In this document: piece after piece, positions 1-8,034 of the stretch
Layout: every line of letters begins with the position of its first letter
Numbering within the stretch: position 1 is the first letter of the stretch
Assembly (NCBI GenBank): GCA_902495595.1
Contig: CABUXV010000012.1
Coordinates: 1 to 51,792 of the forward strand
From: an uncultured Eubacterium sp.
GTDB taxonomy: Bacteria; Bacillota; Clostridia; Peptostreptococcales; Anaerovoracaceae
DNA length: 51,792 nucleotides
Direction of reading: 5' to 3'
Notes under the pieces: generated by a model
Seen by the model: only the letters and a program-made list of their open reading frames with translations
Databases searched by the model: none
What the model was told of the DNA's origin: nothing
Program-made: the position numbers and the translations under genes

Positions 1-96
1 ATAACACCGATAGCGATAGAAGAAGGACTTAGATTTGCGATAAGAGAAGGCGGAAGGACAGTAGGTTCCGGAGTAGTAACAGAAATCATCGAGTAA
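1..96 (+). CDS. tuf: Elongation factor Tu, C-terminal end (partial)
   Basis: Only the last 31 codons are in the window. They contain GLRFAIREGGRTVGSGVV, the strongly conserved C-terminal beta-barrel end of EF-Tu, the GTPase that carries aminoacyl-tRNA to the ribosomal A site. The reading frame is open from the first base and stops at TAA 94-96. A strong intrinsic terminator follows at once, so the gene ends its transcription unit. The family assignment is secure because this tail is nearly invariant; upstream context such as fusA or rps genes lies outside the window. Confidence 0.95.
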   Translation: MTPIAIEEGLRFAIREGGRTVGSGVVTEIIE

Positions 97-136
97 GAGA
101 CGGGAAAGATGAAAGAAGAGAGCTACAATATATAAA

Positions 137-168
137 GAAAAGAGCAGTCATTAATGACTGCTCTTTTT
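137..168 (+). terminator. Intrinsic terminator after tuf
   Basis: A perfect 10-bp stem (141-150 with 155-164) has a TTAA loop and is followed by T's. The upstream A-run means it may also work for the convergent gene on the minus strand, whose stop is at 212. Confidence 0.9.
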
Positions 169-211
169 GATTGAAGCCGATTTATAATTCAAATTATTTA
201 TATTTTAAATT

Positions 212-2044
212 TTAATTTTGAAATGTTACACTGTCTGTTCCCAAAAGTTCATTTGTACTTTTATCATACAGTTTGAAAGTAAGCTTTCCTTCAGAACCGA
301 AAAGGGGTATAGGGTATTGGAATCGAGCGGTTATATTGGAGCCGTCTTTCCATTTAGAATCCAAGTTGTATATTTGGCTTGAACCGCTTGGCCATATTGC
401 TTCATAATACAGCTCAATCTGCTCTGAAGGTTCTCCTCCGCTTAATGTAGCATGGAAATAAGCAGTATCTTTGCGGCTTATCGTTTCAGCATCTGTGGTT
501 AAATCATTTTCAGAGGTATTGACTATTATTTTTACATGCCAAGCATAATATGCATCATGAATTTTTTGTATTCCCGGATATTTGGCTACCATCAGTTCTG
601 ACATATATTTTTCCACTTGTTCTGTTCTTTTGGATTGATATGCTTTTACGTATCCGAATTTTGCTTTATTGATTTTTTCCTGCAGTGAATCTGTTCGTTC
701 CATTTCCATTGCGGTTGTGTAGGAACTGATGGCTTTTTCGAATTCACCGGATTCATAGTAAAGGTCTCCCATACCTATATGACATTTGCGTATCTTAGAT
801 TGAATACTGTCGCTTTCTTTAAGCTTCATAGCAATATTATAGGTTTCTATGGCCTCCTGAAACTGACTGTTTTTATACTGTTCGTCTCCTATGGAAATAT
901 AGCATTCCCAAATGAGGTTTTTAGAATCTTTGTAATTGCCCAGAGATTCTAATTTAGCGATAGCTTTTTCATATTTTCCGGCATTTTGAAGTTTGATTGC
1001 TTCGTTATACTGCATTGCGGGTGCAGCTAAATATTTGTAAACGGCAAAACCCCCGGCTGATGCCAAAAGAAGTAAGACAACAATAGCTATGATAATCTTT
1101 TTTCTGAAACCCAGCCATTTTAAAAATTTACTGCTTTTTTTTGAATTGTTGTTATCTGCGGAGTCCTTGACCGGAACAGGCAGATTTTTATTTGCGATGC
1201 TTTTTAAATTTTCATCTTTTGATGTTTTTTTGTTGTCATCTTCATTTTTATTTTCGCTTGTTTCAGACAGGGAGGATGGAATTTCATCAGGGGATTTTGA
1301 GTTTTCGCTATCATTGTCCTTTTTTTCGTTTGCTTCAGATGATGAAATCTCTGTATCGGCTGTATTATCGTCGTCGTTTTTCGCGTCATTATTGTTTTCA
1401 TCATCGGAATCGGATGACATATCTTCTTCGATGGGAACTACAGATAAAGTGTCGCCTCTCAAAGATTCGAGCTGTTTTCTTTGTTTTTCTATCTCTTCCT
1501 GTCTTTTTTCTTCTTTGTCAACTTGTTCCTTCGCCTTTTTTAATTTTTTATTTAGTTTTCCTGGTTCATCGGCAGGTTTGTGAAGGATAAAAAGAGAGCG
1601 AAGCAAATCTCGTTCAAGTCCGCAGTTTTTGCATCGGCTGCCTTTATTGATGTGACCGCAGCTGCATGACCAGTAATCTCCGAATTCCTCAAACCAGTAT
1701 TTAGGTTTGGTCGGCGCGCTTGCGAACTGTTCGAGTACATCTTCATATATATCATCATCGGGAGTGAGTGGACGAGGTTCATAAACTTTAGTTTTATTTG
1801 AATCAGATATATATTCTTTGAATGTAGACAGTTCTTTTGAATCGGAAATATTTTTAGTGATTTTTTTATCACTTTTTTTCGGGTCGGAAGAATCTTGTTC
1901 CGATTTTTCCTTGCCGATTTGTACTGCTTTATTTATATCGGATTGAAGGCTGCCATCGCCGTCTTCAGATAATTCATCTATATTTTCTATGAGAGTTTTT
2001 GTATCAAATTCTTTTTCGTGATTCCAGTATTTATGGTTTTTCAA
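212..2044 (-). CDS. Zinc-ribbon, single-pass membrane, TPR-repeat protein of unknown function
   Basis: I do not recognise a named family. From the N-terminus: a charged region, then a zinc ribbon at about residues 125-142 (W-x-C-x-C-G...N-x-G...C-x2-C-G), a lysine/glutamate-rich helical stretch, and a long Asp/Asn/Ser-rich acidic linker (about 205-300). One membrane helix follows at about 316-341, then two to four TPR-like repeats (about 345-460) and a beta-rich C-terminal domain. The membrane helix lacks an N-terminal signal, so the zinc ribbon is probably cytoplasmic and the TPRs and C-terminal domain extracellular. Start choice: the longer ORF begins at ATG 2065 but has no ribosome site, whereas TTG 2044 has AGGAG nine bases upstream. 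The gene is monocistronic and convergent with tuf. Function is unknown; envelope sensing or scaffolding would be a guess. Confidence 0.75.
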   Translation of the reverse strand: MKNHKYWNHEKEFDTKTLIENIDELSEDGDGSLQSDINKAVQIGKEKSEQDSSDPKKSDKKITKNISDSKELSTFKEYISDSNKTKVYEPRPLTPDDDIYEDVLEQFASAPTKPKYWFEEFGDYWSCSCGHINKGSRCKNCGLERDLLRSLFILHKPADEPGKLNKKLKKAKEQVDKEEKRQEEIEKQRKQLESLRGDTLSVVPIEEDMSSDSDDENNNDAKNDDDNTADTEISSSEANEKKDNDSENSKSPDEIPSSLSETSENKNEDDNKKTSKDENLKSIANKNLPVPVKDSADNNNSKKSSKFLKWLGFRKKIIIAIVVLLLLASAGGFAVYKYLAAPAMQYNEAIKLQNAGKYEKAIAKLESLGNYKDSKNLIWECYISIGDEQYKNSQFQEAIETYNIAMKLKESDSIQSKIRKCHIGMGDLYYESGEFEKAISSYTTAMEMERTDSLQEKINKAKFGYVKAYQSKRTEQVEKYMSELMVAKYPGIQKIHDAYYAWHVKIIVNTSENDLTTDAETISRKDTAYFHATLSGGEPSEQIELYYEAIWPSGSSQIYNLDSKWKDGSNITARFQYPIPLFGSEGKLTFKLYDKSTNELLGTDSVTFQN

Positions 2045-2086
2045 CGTTTTGTGCTCCTCTTGCATGATAAATAAAAATATAATAAC

Positions 2087-2115
2087 ATTATATCAGCAAA
2101 CAGTAGTCTAAACAA
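2087..2115 (-). promoter_or_regulatory. Candidate promoter of the zinc-ribbon/TPR gene
   Basis: On the minus strand TTGTTT (2110-2115) and TATAAT (2087-2092) are separated by 17 bases. The -10 is perfect and the -35 matches three of six. Transcription would start about 35 bases before the TTG start codon. Confidence 0.5.
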
Positions 2116-2207
2116 GCGGACAAATATACTGCAATAACTGAACCTATATTGGAATTTCAATGTATTTTAAGTTTTAATATGTATTTTGTATAATTTTAAG
2201 TACATGG

Positions 2208-2236
2208 TTGACAAAGTATATCAGTTACGGTAAAGT
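2208..2236 (+). promoter_or_regulatory. Candidate promoter of nifJ
   Basis: A perfect TTGACA (2208-2213) is followed after 17 bases by TAAAGT (2231-2236), four of six to the -10 consensus. A competing pair closer to the gene is TTGTGC (2297-2302), 17 bases, AATAAT (2320-2325). Which one is used cannot be decided from sequence. Confidence 0.45.
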
Positions 2237-2240
2237 TTAT

Positions 2241-2327
2241 AGTATTAAGTACCGTTTAATACTAACATTACAATGGCTATATTAGGCGAACTTAATTTGT
2301 GCTAGATTAGTATTATATGAATAATAC
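2241..2327. repeat. Two dyads sharing the half-site AGTATTA in the nifJ leader
   Basis: Dyad 1 is AGTATTAA (2241-2248) with TTAATACT (2256-2263), 7-base spacer. Dyad 2 is GTATTAT (2310-2316) with ATAATAC (2321-2327), 4-base spacer. Both share AGTATTA-like arms and lie between the TTGACA promoter and the nifJ ribosome site, so they are candidate operators. They do not resemble the Rex or CodY consensus. Confidence 0.45.
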
Positions 2328-2349
2328 ATAACTGAGGTGGAGGAAAATT

Positions 2350-5300
2350 ATGACACAGCGAAGAATGAAAACAATGGATGGAAATACGGCGGCAGCTCAT
2401 GTTTCCTATGCATTTACCGATGTTGCATCAATTTATCCTATTACACCATCATCAACGATGGCAGAGGTAGTAGATGAATGGGCGGCATATGGAAGAAAAA
2501 ATATATTCGGACAGACGGTTAAAGTTGCAGAAATGCAGTCTGAGGCAGGAGCAGCCGGAGCTGTACACGGTTCACTGGCAGCGGGAGCGCTCTCAACTAC
2601 ATATACAGCGTCACAGGGATTGCTTTTAATGATTCCCAATATGTATAAGATAGCAGGAGAGCTTCTTCCGGGAGTATTTCATGTAGCGGCAAGAAGTGTG
2701 TCTACACATGCGCTTTGTATTTTCGGAGATCATTCCGATGTTATGGCATGCAGACAGACAGGTTTTGCAATGCTGGTATCAGGTTCAGTACAGGAAGTAA
2801 TGGATTTGGGCGGCATAGCTCATTTATCTGCAATAAAGGGAAGAGTTCCTTTCCTTCATTTTTTTGACGGATTCAGAACTTCACATGAAGTACAGAAAAT
2901 TGAAGTTTTCAGCTATGACGATTTCAAAAAACTGGTCGACTGGGATGCGCTGCAGGAATTCAGAGACAGAGCCTTGAATCCGGAGCATCCTGTTATAAGA
3001 GGTACTGCGCAGAATCCTGATATTTTCTTCCAGGGAAGAGAAGCGTCAAATAAATTTTACGATGCTGTACCTGAAATTGTAGTTGACTATATGGATAAAG
3101 TAAGCGAGCTTACAGGAAGAAGCTATAAGCCGTTTGATTACGTGGGAGCTCCTGATGCCGAAAATGTAATAGTAGCGATGGGATCCGTATGTGAAACCAT
3201 AGAAGAAACGATGAACAAGATGGTTGCAGAAGGTCACAGAGTCGGACTCATAAAGGTAAGGCTTTACAGACCTTTCGTGAAAAAGTACTTTATGGAAGTA
3301 CTGCCTAGAACCGTTGAAAGAATCGCTGTTTTAGATAGGACAAAAGAACCGGGAGCCCTCGGAGAGCCTTTGTACCAGGATGTTAAAACGCTGCTTTACG
3401 GTGAAAGAAACGCGCCTGAAGTATATGGAGGACGTTATGGTCTTGGTTCAAAAGATACAACGCCGGGAATGGTTCACGCTATTTACGATAATTTATATCA
3501 TAAGAGGCCAAAGAACAACTTTACCGTAGGTATTGAAGATGATATTACAGGGCATTCCCTTCCGTATACAGAAGGTATCGCAAGAGAACCGGAAGGTACG
3601 ATTAAGTGCAAGTTCTGGGGACTTGGTTCGGATGGTACTGTAGGCGCCAATAAAACCGCTATAAAGATAATAGGCGATAAGACAGACATGTACGCTCAGG
3701 GATACTTTGCATACGATTCAAAGAAATCTGGAGGTCTTACGGTATCGCATTTGAGATTCGGAGAACATCCTATTCAGTCTACATATCTTATAAATCAGGC
3801 TGATTTTGTGGCATGTCACAATCAGGCTTATATAAGACAGTATGATATGTTAAAAGATTTAAAGAAGGGCGGTACTTTCCTTCTCAACTGTCTGTGGAGC
3901 GATGAAGAAATAGATAAGATGCTTCCTGCAAAAGTTAAAAGAGATTTGGCTAAAAAGAATATAAACTTCTATGCAATAGACGCATGGAAAATTGCTGAGG
4001 AAGTCGGTCTTGGAAGCAGAATCAATATGGTAATGCAGGCTGCTTTCTTTAAATTAACAGGAGTAATTCCTATAGATGACGCAGTTGAATACCTAAAGGA
4101 AGGTATAGACAAAACATATAAGAAAAAAGGCCAGAACATAGTTGATATGAACTGCGCTGCTGTAGACAGAGGTATTACGGCTATAAGAAAGATTGAAGTA
4201 CCGGATTCATGGGCTGACGTAGAAAACACCAAGGAAAAATACGAAGAGCTTCCTGAATTCATAGAAGAGATTCTTATGCCTATGAACAGTCAGGAGGGAG
4301 ATAATCTTCCTGTAAGTGCTTTTGAAGGAATAGAAGACGGAACTTTCCCTTCGGGAACCTCTGCTTATGAGAAGAGGGGCGTAGCCGTTTATCTTCCTGA
4401 ATGGCAGGCTGATAAATGTATACAGTGCAATCAGTGTTCTTTTGTATGTCCTCATGCTGCTATCAGACCTGTGCTTCTTGATGAAGAAGAAAAAGCAGGC
4501 GCACCTGAAGGTTTCAAAACTATTAAGGCTACAGGAAAAGGAATGGATGGTCTGCAATACAGAATGCAGCTTTCGGCATTGGACTGCTTAGGCTGCGGAA
4601 ACTGCGCGGATATATGTCCGGCCAAGGAAAAGGCTTTGATAATGAAACCTTATGCTGATGTAGTGGAAGAAGCCGAAAACTGGAAGTATGGAATAAAGAT
4701 TTCAAGAAAAGAAGAAAAAGTCGATACTCATACTGTAAAAGGCAGTCAGTTTGCTAAACCTTATATAGAATTTTCCGGAGCCTGCGCAGGATGCGGTGAA
4801 ACTCCTTATATAAAGCTTATAACTCAGCTGTTCGGAGACAGAATGCTTATCGCCAATGCAACAGGATGTTCATCTATATGGGGTGCGTCAGCTCCTTCAA
4901 TGCCTTACTGCAAAGACGAACAGGGAAGAGGACCTGCATGGGCAAACTCATTGTTTGAAGACAATGCAGAGTATGGTTACGGAATGCTTCTTGCTGCTAA
5001 GCAGATGAGAGAAAAGATAGAGCATACTATGAGAGCTATGATGGAGCTTGATATAGATGAAACTCTCAAAGAAGCATTGGAAGAATGGCTTGAATACAAA
5101 GATGACGGTAAAGAATCAAGGGCGAAGAGCGATAAGGTTATATCGGTTATAGAGAACCTGAGCACAACTGATGAAATCGTAAATATGCTCTGCAACAGAA
5201 TTATAGAGCTTAAAGATTATCTGGTTAAAAAATCGGTTTGGGCGCTCGGAGGAGACGGATGGGCTTATGACATAGGCTACGGCGGTCTTGACCACGTGCT

Positions 5301-5892
5301 GGCATCGGGAGAAAATATAAATATTCTCGTATTTGACACCGAGGTATATTCCAATACAGGCGGTCAGGCATCAAAAGCTACGCCAGCAGCAGCAATTGCA
5401 AAATTTGCAGCATCAGGAAAGAGAATCAAGAAGAAAGATTTAGGTCTGATGGCAATGTCATATGGTTACGTATATGTTGCTCAGGTAGGTATGGGAGCAG
5501 ATAAAAATCAGCTCATGAAAGCTATCATAGAAGCAGAAAGCTATGACGGACCATCCATCATTATCGCTTATGCGCCATGTATCAATCACGGTCTTAAGAA
5601 AGGAATGGGCAAGTCTCAGGAAAATATAAAAGACGCTGTAGATGCAGGATATTGGCATCTTTACAGATACAATCCGCTTCTTAAAGAAAAAGGAAAGAAT
5701 CCGTTCATTTTGGATTCCAAGGAGCCTACTGCTGACTTCAGGTCATTTATACTGGATCAGATAAGATACTCATCCCTGTCTAAAGAGTTCCCTGATATAG
5801 CAGATAAACTCTTTGCGATGACAGAAGAGGAGGCTAAGAATAAGTATCACACTTATAAGGAACTGTCGGACAGAGATACGGCACTGATGTAA
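2350..5892 (+). CDS. nifJ: Pyruvate:ferredoxin (flavodoxin) oxidoreductase
   Basis: This is a single-chain, 1180-residue PFOR of normal family length. It oxidises pyruvate and CoA to acetyl-CoA and CO2 and reduces ferredoxin in the cytoplasm, the central energy step of fermenting anaerobes. Domain I starts with YPITPSSTMAE (about 29-39). Two 4Fe-4S clusters are seen as CIQCNQCSFVCP (Cys 690, 693, 696, 700) and CLGCGNCADICP (Cys 746, 749, 752, 756). The CAGCGET motif near 811 belongs to the third, proximal cluster. The thiamine-diphosphate/Mg site is GDGWAYDIGYGGLDHV (from about 967) with the later NTGGQ. The ribosome site GAGGTGGAGG precedes ATG 2350. The gene is monocistronic, with its own promoter region and terminator, as expected for a highly expressed enzyme. 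Confidence 0.97.
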   Translation: MTQRRMKTMDGNTAAAHVSYAFTDVASIYPITPSSTMAEVVDEWAAYGRKNIFGQTVKVAEMQSEAGAAGAVHGSLAAGALSTTYTASQGLLLMIPNMYKIAGELLPGVFHVAARSVSTHALCIFGDHSDVMACRQTGFAMLVSGSVQEVMDLGGIAHLSAIKGRVPFLHFFDGFRTSHEVQKIEVFSYDDFKKLVDWDALQEFRDRALNPEHPVIRGTAQNPDIFFQGREASNKFYDAVPEIVVDYMDKVSELTGRSYKPFDYVGAPDAENVIVAMGSVCETIEETMNKMVAEGHRVGLIKVRLYRPFVKKYFMEVLPRTVERIAVLDRTKEPGALGEPLYQDVKTLLYGERNAPEVYGGRYGLGSKDTTPGMVHAIYDNLYHKRPKNNFTVGIEDDITGHSLPYTEGIAREPEGTIKCKFWGLGSDGTVGANKTAIKIIGDKTDMYAQGYFAYDSKKSGGLTVSHLRFGEHPIQSTYLINQADFVACHNQAYIRQYDMLKDLKKGGTFLLNCLWSDEEIDKMLPAKVKRDLAKKNINFYAIDAWKIAEEVGLGSRINMVMQAAFFKLTGVIPIDDAVEYLKEGIDKTYKKKGQNIVDMNCAAVDRGITAIRKIEVPDSWADVENTKEKYEELPEFIEEILMPMNSQEGDNLPVSAFEGIEDGTFPSGTSAYEKRGVAVYLPEWQADKCIQCNQCSFVCPHAAIRPVLLDEEEKAGAPEGFKTIKATGKGMDGLQYRMQLSALDCLGCGNCADICPAKEKALIMKPYADVVEEAENWKYGIKISRKEEKVDTHTVKGSQFAKPYIEFSGACAGCGETPYIKLITQLFGDRMLIANATGCSSIWGASAPSMPYCKDEQGRGPAWANSLFEDNAEYGYGMLLAAKQMREKIEHTMRAMMELDIDETLKEALEEWLEYKDDGKESRAKSDKVISVIENLSTTDEIVNMLCNRIIELKDYLVKKSVWALGGDGWAYDIGYGGLDHVLASGENINILVFDTEVYSNTGGQASKATPAAAIAKFAASGKRIKKKDLGLMAMSYGYVYVAQVGMGADKNQLMKAIIEAESYDGPSIIIAYAPCINHGLKKGMGKSQENIKDAVDAGYWHLYRYNPLLKEKGKNPFILDSKEPTADFRSFILDQIRYSSLSKEFPDIADKLFAMTEEEAKNKYHTYKELSDRDTALM

Positions 5893-5931
5893 AAGTCTGA
5901 ATCTGCAGATGAGAATCAGTATAAGATAAAA

Positions 5932-5973
5932 AATCGCCTTAGGCACTTTTTAAGTGCCGGGGCGGTATTTTTG
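5932..5973 (+). terminator. Intrinsic terminator after nifJ
   Basis: GGCACTT (5942-5948) pairs with AAGTGCC (5952-5958) around a three-base loop. Flanking GCC and GGC can extend the stem, and T's follow from about 5968. Confidence 0.75.
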
Positions 5974-6023
5974 TGGGTATAAAACAAAAAAATTACATAA
6001 TAAATGTATGAAAAGAAAATTTA

Positions 6024-6053
6024 TTGACATAAAGTGTAAATTCAATATATAAT
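6024..6053 (+). promoter_or_regulatory. Consensus sigma-A promoter of the symporter operon
   Basis: TTGACA (6024-6029), 18 bases, TATAAT (6048-6053). Both hexamers are perfect. The leader before the ribosome site GAGGAG (6111-6116) is about 50 bases. Confidence 0.85.
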
Positions 6054-6126
6054 GACAAGTGCGTAATTTTGAATTATTTTAAGTAAGTTATTTGTTTTTT
6101 ATTGTTTTTTGAGGAGTTGAAAAAAT

Positions 6127-7629
6127 TTGAGAGATCAATGGAGTAATAAACTTGGCTTTTTATTAGCAGCCATAGGTTCGGCGGTAGGTCTTGGAAATCT
6201 TTGGCGATTTCCTTATGTAGCAGCTACCAATGGAGGAGGAGCATTTCTGCTTCCTTATTTCTTCGCAATAATTACAGCGGGAATTCCCATACTTATACTG
6301 GAGTATACAATGGGGAAAACATACAGAGGAGGCGCTCCTGTTACCTGGGCAAGAATAAACCGAAGATTTGAGTGGGTAGGCTGGTTTCAGGTTATGGTGG
6401 CTTTTGTAATAGGCACTTATTATTTTGCAATTATAGTATGGGTTTTGAGTTATATAGGTTTTTCCTTTACAGAAGCGTGGGGTGCAGACCCTACGGGTTT
6501 CTTTCTTGAATACTTAGGAGTTACGGACAGCGCATTGAATCTGGGAGGTATACAGACAAACCTCATACTGCCATTTTTGATAGTTTGGGCTGCTATAGCT
6601 GTAATAATGTATAAAGGTATAAGCAAGGGAATTGAAATGGCATGCAGGATATGCCTTCCTATCTTAATGGTATTAGTATTAGTATTGGTAATCAGAGGAA
6701 TTACGCTTCCGGGAGCTGTCGACGGTCTTGAATATATGTTTAAACCTGACTGGTCAGCGCTGAAAGAACCAAGCGTGTGGGTTGCTGCATATGGACAGAT
6801 TTTCTACAGTCTTTCAATAGGATTTGCTATAATGCTGGCGTATTCAAGTTATCTGCCTAAGGAAACTGATGTTGTAAACAGCGCGTTTATAACAGCTACT
6901 GCAAACCACGGTTTTGAATTGTTTGCCGGTATAGGTGTATTCAGTATCATGGGATTTATGGCGTTTCAGCAGGGAGTAGCGGTGGAAGATATTTCGGGAC
7001 AGGGAATAGGACTTGCATTTATGACATTCCCGACAGCCATCAGTACGCTTCCGGCTCTTAATGCAGTATTTGGCGTATGCTTTTTCGGAGCATTGCTTAC
7101 GGCAGGAGTTACTTCGATGGTGTCAATTCTGCAGGCGGTAGTTTCAGGTTTTCACGATAAATTTGAAATAGAGCATAAAAAAGCTGTAACCATAGTATTG
7201 GTTCCAACATTTGTTTTGAGCATATTGTTCATAACCGGTGCAGGAATGAACATTCTGGATATAGTAGATGCTTTTATCAATAATATAGGCGTTGCTACGG
7301 GAGGGGTTATAGAGGTAATCCTTATAACAAGATTCTTTAATCCTGAAAAGCTGAGAAGAGAAGCGAATGAATTTTCGAATTTCAGCATAGGAAAGTGGTG
7401 GATATATTCCCTTAGGATAGTCACAACTATTGTTCTTGGAGTTATGTTGTTCCTCAATACAAAAGATTTCATTTACAATGGATATGGTGAGTATTCATCT
7501 GCTGATGTGAACGTTTTCGGATGGGGATGTATTCTTATGGTAGTTATTTTGGCAGATTTCTTGACCACTTTAAAAGGCAAGGAAGGATATGCCGACCTTG
7601 ATAAAATTTCCCAAAAGGAGGTGGCGTAA
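6127..7629 (+). CDS. Sodium-dependent amino-acid transporter, NSS (neurotransmitter:sodium symporter) family
   Basis: The 500-residue membrane protein opens with GSAVGLGNLWRFPY, followed by NGGGAF, the TM1 substrate/Na+ signature of the LeuT-type NSS family. About eleven to twelve hydrophobic helices follow. Members import amino acids together with Na+. The start is TTG 6127, ten bases after GAGGAG. The final TAA overlaps the start of a 39-residue gene that resembles the small subunit of MetP/MetS-type methionine/alanine importers, which points to that substrate class. It has its own consensus promoter and shares a terminator with the small gene. The exact substrate is inferred, not seen. Confidence 0.9.
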   Translation: MRDQWSNKLGFLLAAIGSAVGLGNLWRFPYVAATNGGGAFLLPYFFAIITAGIPILILEYTMGKTYRGGAPVTWARINRRFEWVGWFQVMVAFVIGTYYFAIIVWVLSYIGFSFTEAWGADPTGFFLEYLGVTDSALNLGGIQTNLILPFLIVWAAIAVIMYKGISKGIEMACRICLPILMVLVLVLVIRGITLPGAVDGLEYMFKPDWSALKEPSVWVAAYGQIFYSLSIGFAIMLAYSSYLPKETDVVNSAFITATANHGFELFAGIGVFSIMGFMAFQQGVAVEDISGQGIGLAFMTFPTAISTLPALNAVFGVCFFGALLTAGVTSMVSILQAVVSGFHDKFEIEHKKAVTIVLVPTFVLSILFITGAGMNILDIVDAFINNIGVATGGVIEVILITRFFNPEKLRREANEFSNFSIGKWWIYSLRIVTTIVLGVMLFLNTKDFIYNGYGEYSSADVNVFGWGCILMVVILADFLTTLKGKEGYADLDKISQKEVA

Positions 7630-7748
7630 TGAGCACAGGAGCGATAATAATGATGATTATAGGCTGTGGAGGTCTATGGGGAGGCTTTGCTTTATCGTGC
7701 ATTATAGCCATAAAACACGGGAAAAAAGATAAGTCAAGTAAAAGTTAG
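7629..7748 (+). CDS. MetS-like small subunit of the NSS transporter (39 aa)
   Basis: The reading frame ATG 7629 to TAG 7748 overlaps the transporter stop by one base (TAATG) and has a strong ribosome site, AAGGAGGTG (7614-7622). The product is 39 residues: a short N-terminus (MSTGAI), one hydrophobic helix containing GCGGLWGGF, and a lysine-rich tail. This matches the form of the small subunits of methionine/alanine NSS importers, which are needed for activity of the large subunit in Corynebacterium MetPS. It is below usual gene-calling limits and easily missed. The pairing with the symporter is directly visible; the subunit role is inferred from family knowledge. Confidence 0.8.
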   Translation: MSTGAIIMMIIGCGGLWGGFALSCIIAIKHGKKDKSSKS

Positions 7749-7773
7749 AATTTTACTCTTGCTATTGATGCTA

Positions 7774-7808
7774 AATACCTTGAATTTTAATAAATTCAAG
7801 GTATTTTT
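7774..7808 (+). terminator. Intrinsic terminator of the symporter operon
   Basis: A perfect 14-bp stem (7774-7787 with 7792-7805) has the loop TAAT and is followed by T's to 7808. Confidence 0.9.
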
Positions 7809-7894
7809 TGTTTTGTGATGGCTTTAGCTAGGGTTGCGAACCGAAGTAAGGAATAAAGAACCGCCAGCTATGCTGATTAGTTTGAGCTTTAATA

Positions 7895-7937
7895 GTATAA
7901 AACGGAATAAAAAGCGTTTTATTGGTATAAAACGGAA
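7895..7937 (+). repeat. 30-bp-spaced direct repeat GTATAAAACGGAA with an intervening complement
   Basis: GTATAAAACGGAA occurs at 7895-7907 and again at 7925-7937, exactly 30 bases apart. Between them, CGTTTTAT (7915-7922) is complementary to ATAAAACG in either copy, so two alternative hairpins are possible. It lies just upstream of the proposed promoter of the hydrolase gene. Confidence 0.6.
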
Positions 7938-7975
7938 GTAAACATGTTTACTATATTTAATAAACATTGTATAAT
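7938..7975 (+). promoter_or_regulatory. Candidate promoter with overlapping palindromic operator
   Basis: TTTACT (7947-7952), 17 bases, TATAAT (7970-7975). The 14-bp perfect palindrome GTAAACATGTTTAC (7938-7951) covers most of the -35, which is a usual position for a repressor site. Confidence 0.6.
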
Positions 7976-8034
7976 ACTTAAAGAATAATCAAACAGCAAT
8001 ATAGATTAATGATTTTTAGGAGAATAGCCTTTTA

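Noticed and set aside
1089..1583. 164-codon plus-strand ORF rich in Ser/Phe
   Set aside because: It is the mirror of the acidic, low-complexity linker of the minus-strand zinc-ribbon gene and lacks a ribosome site.
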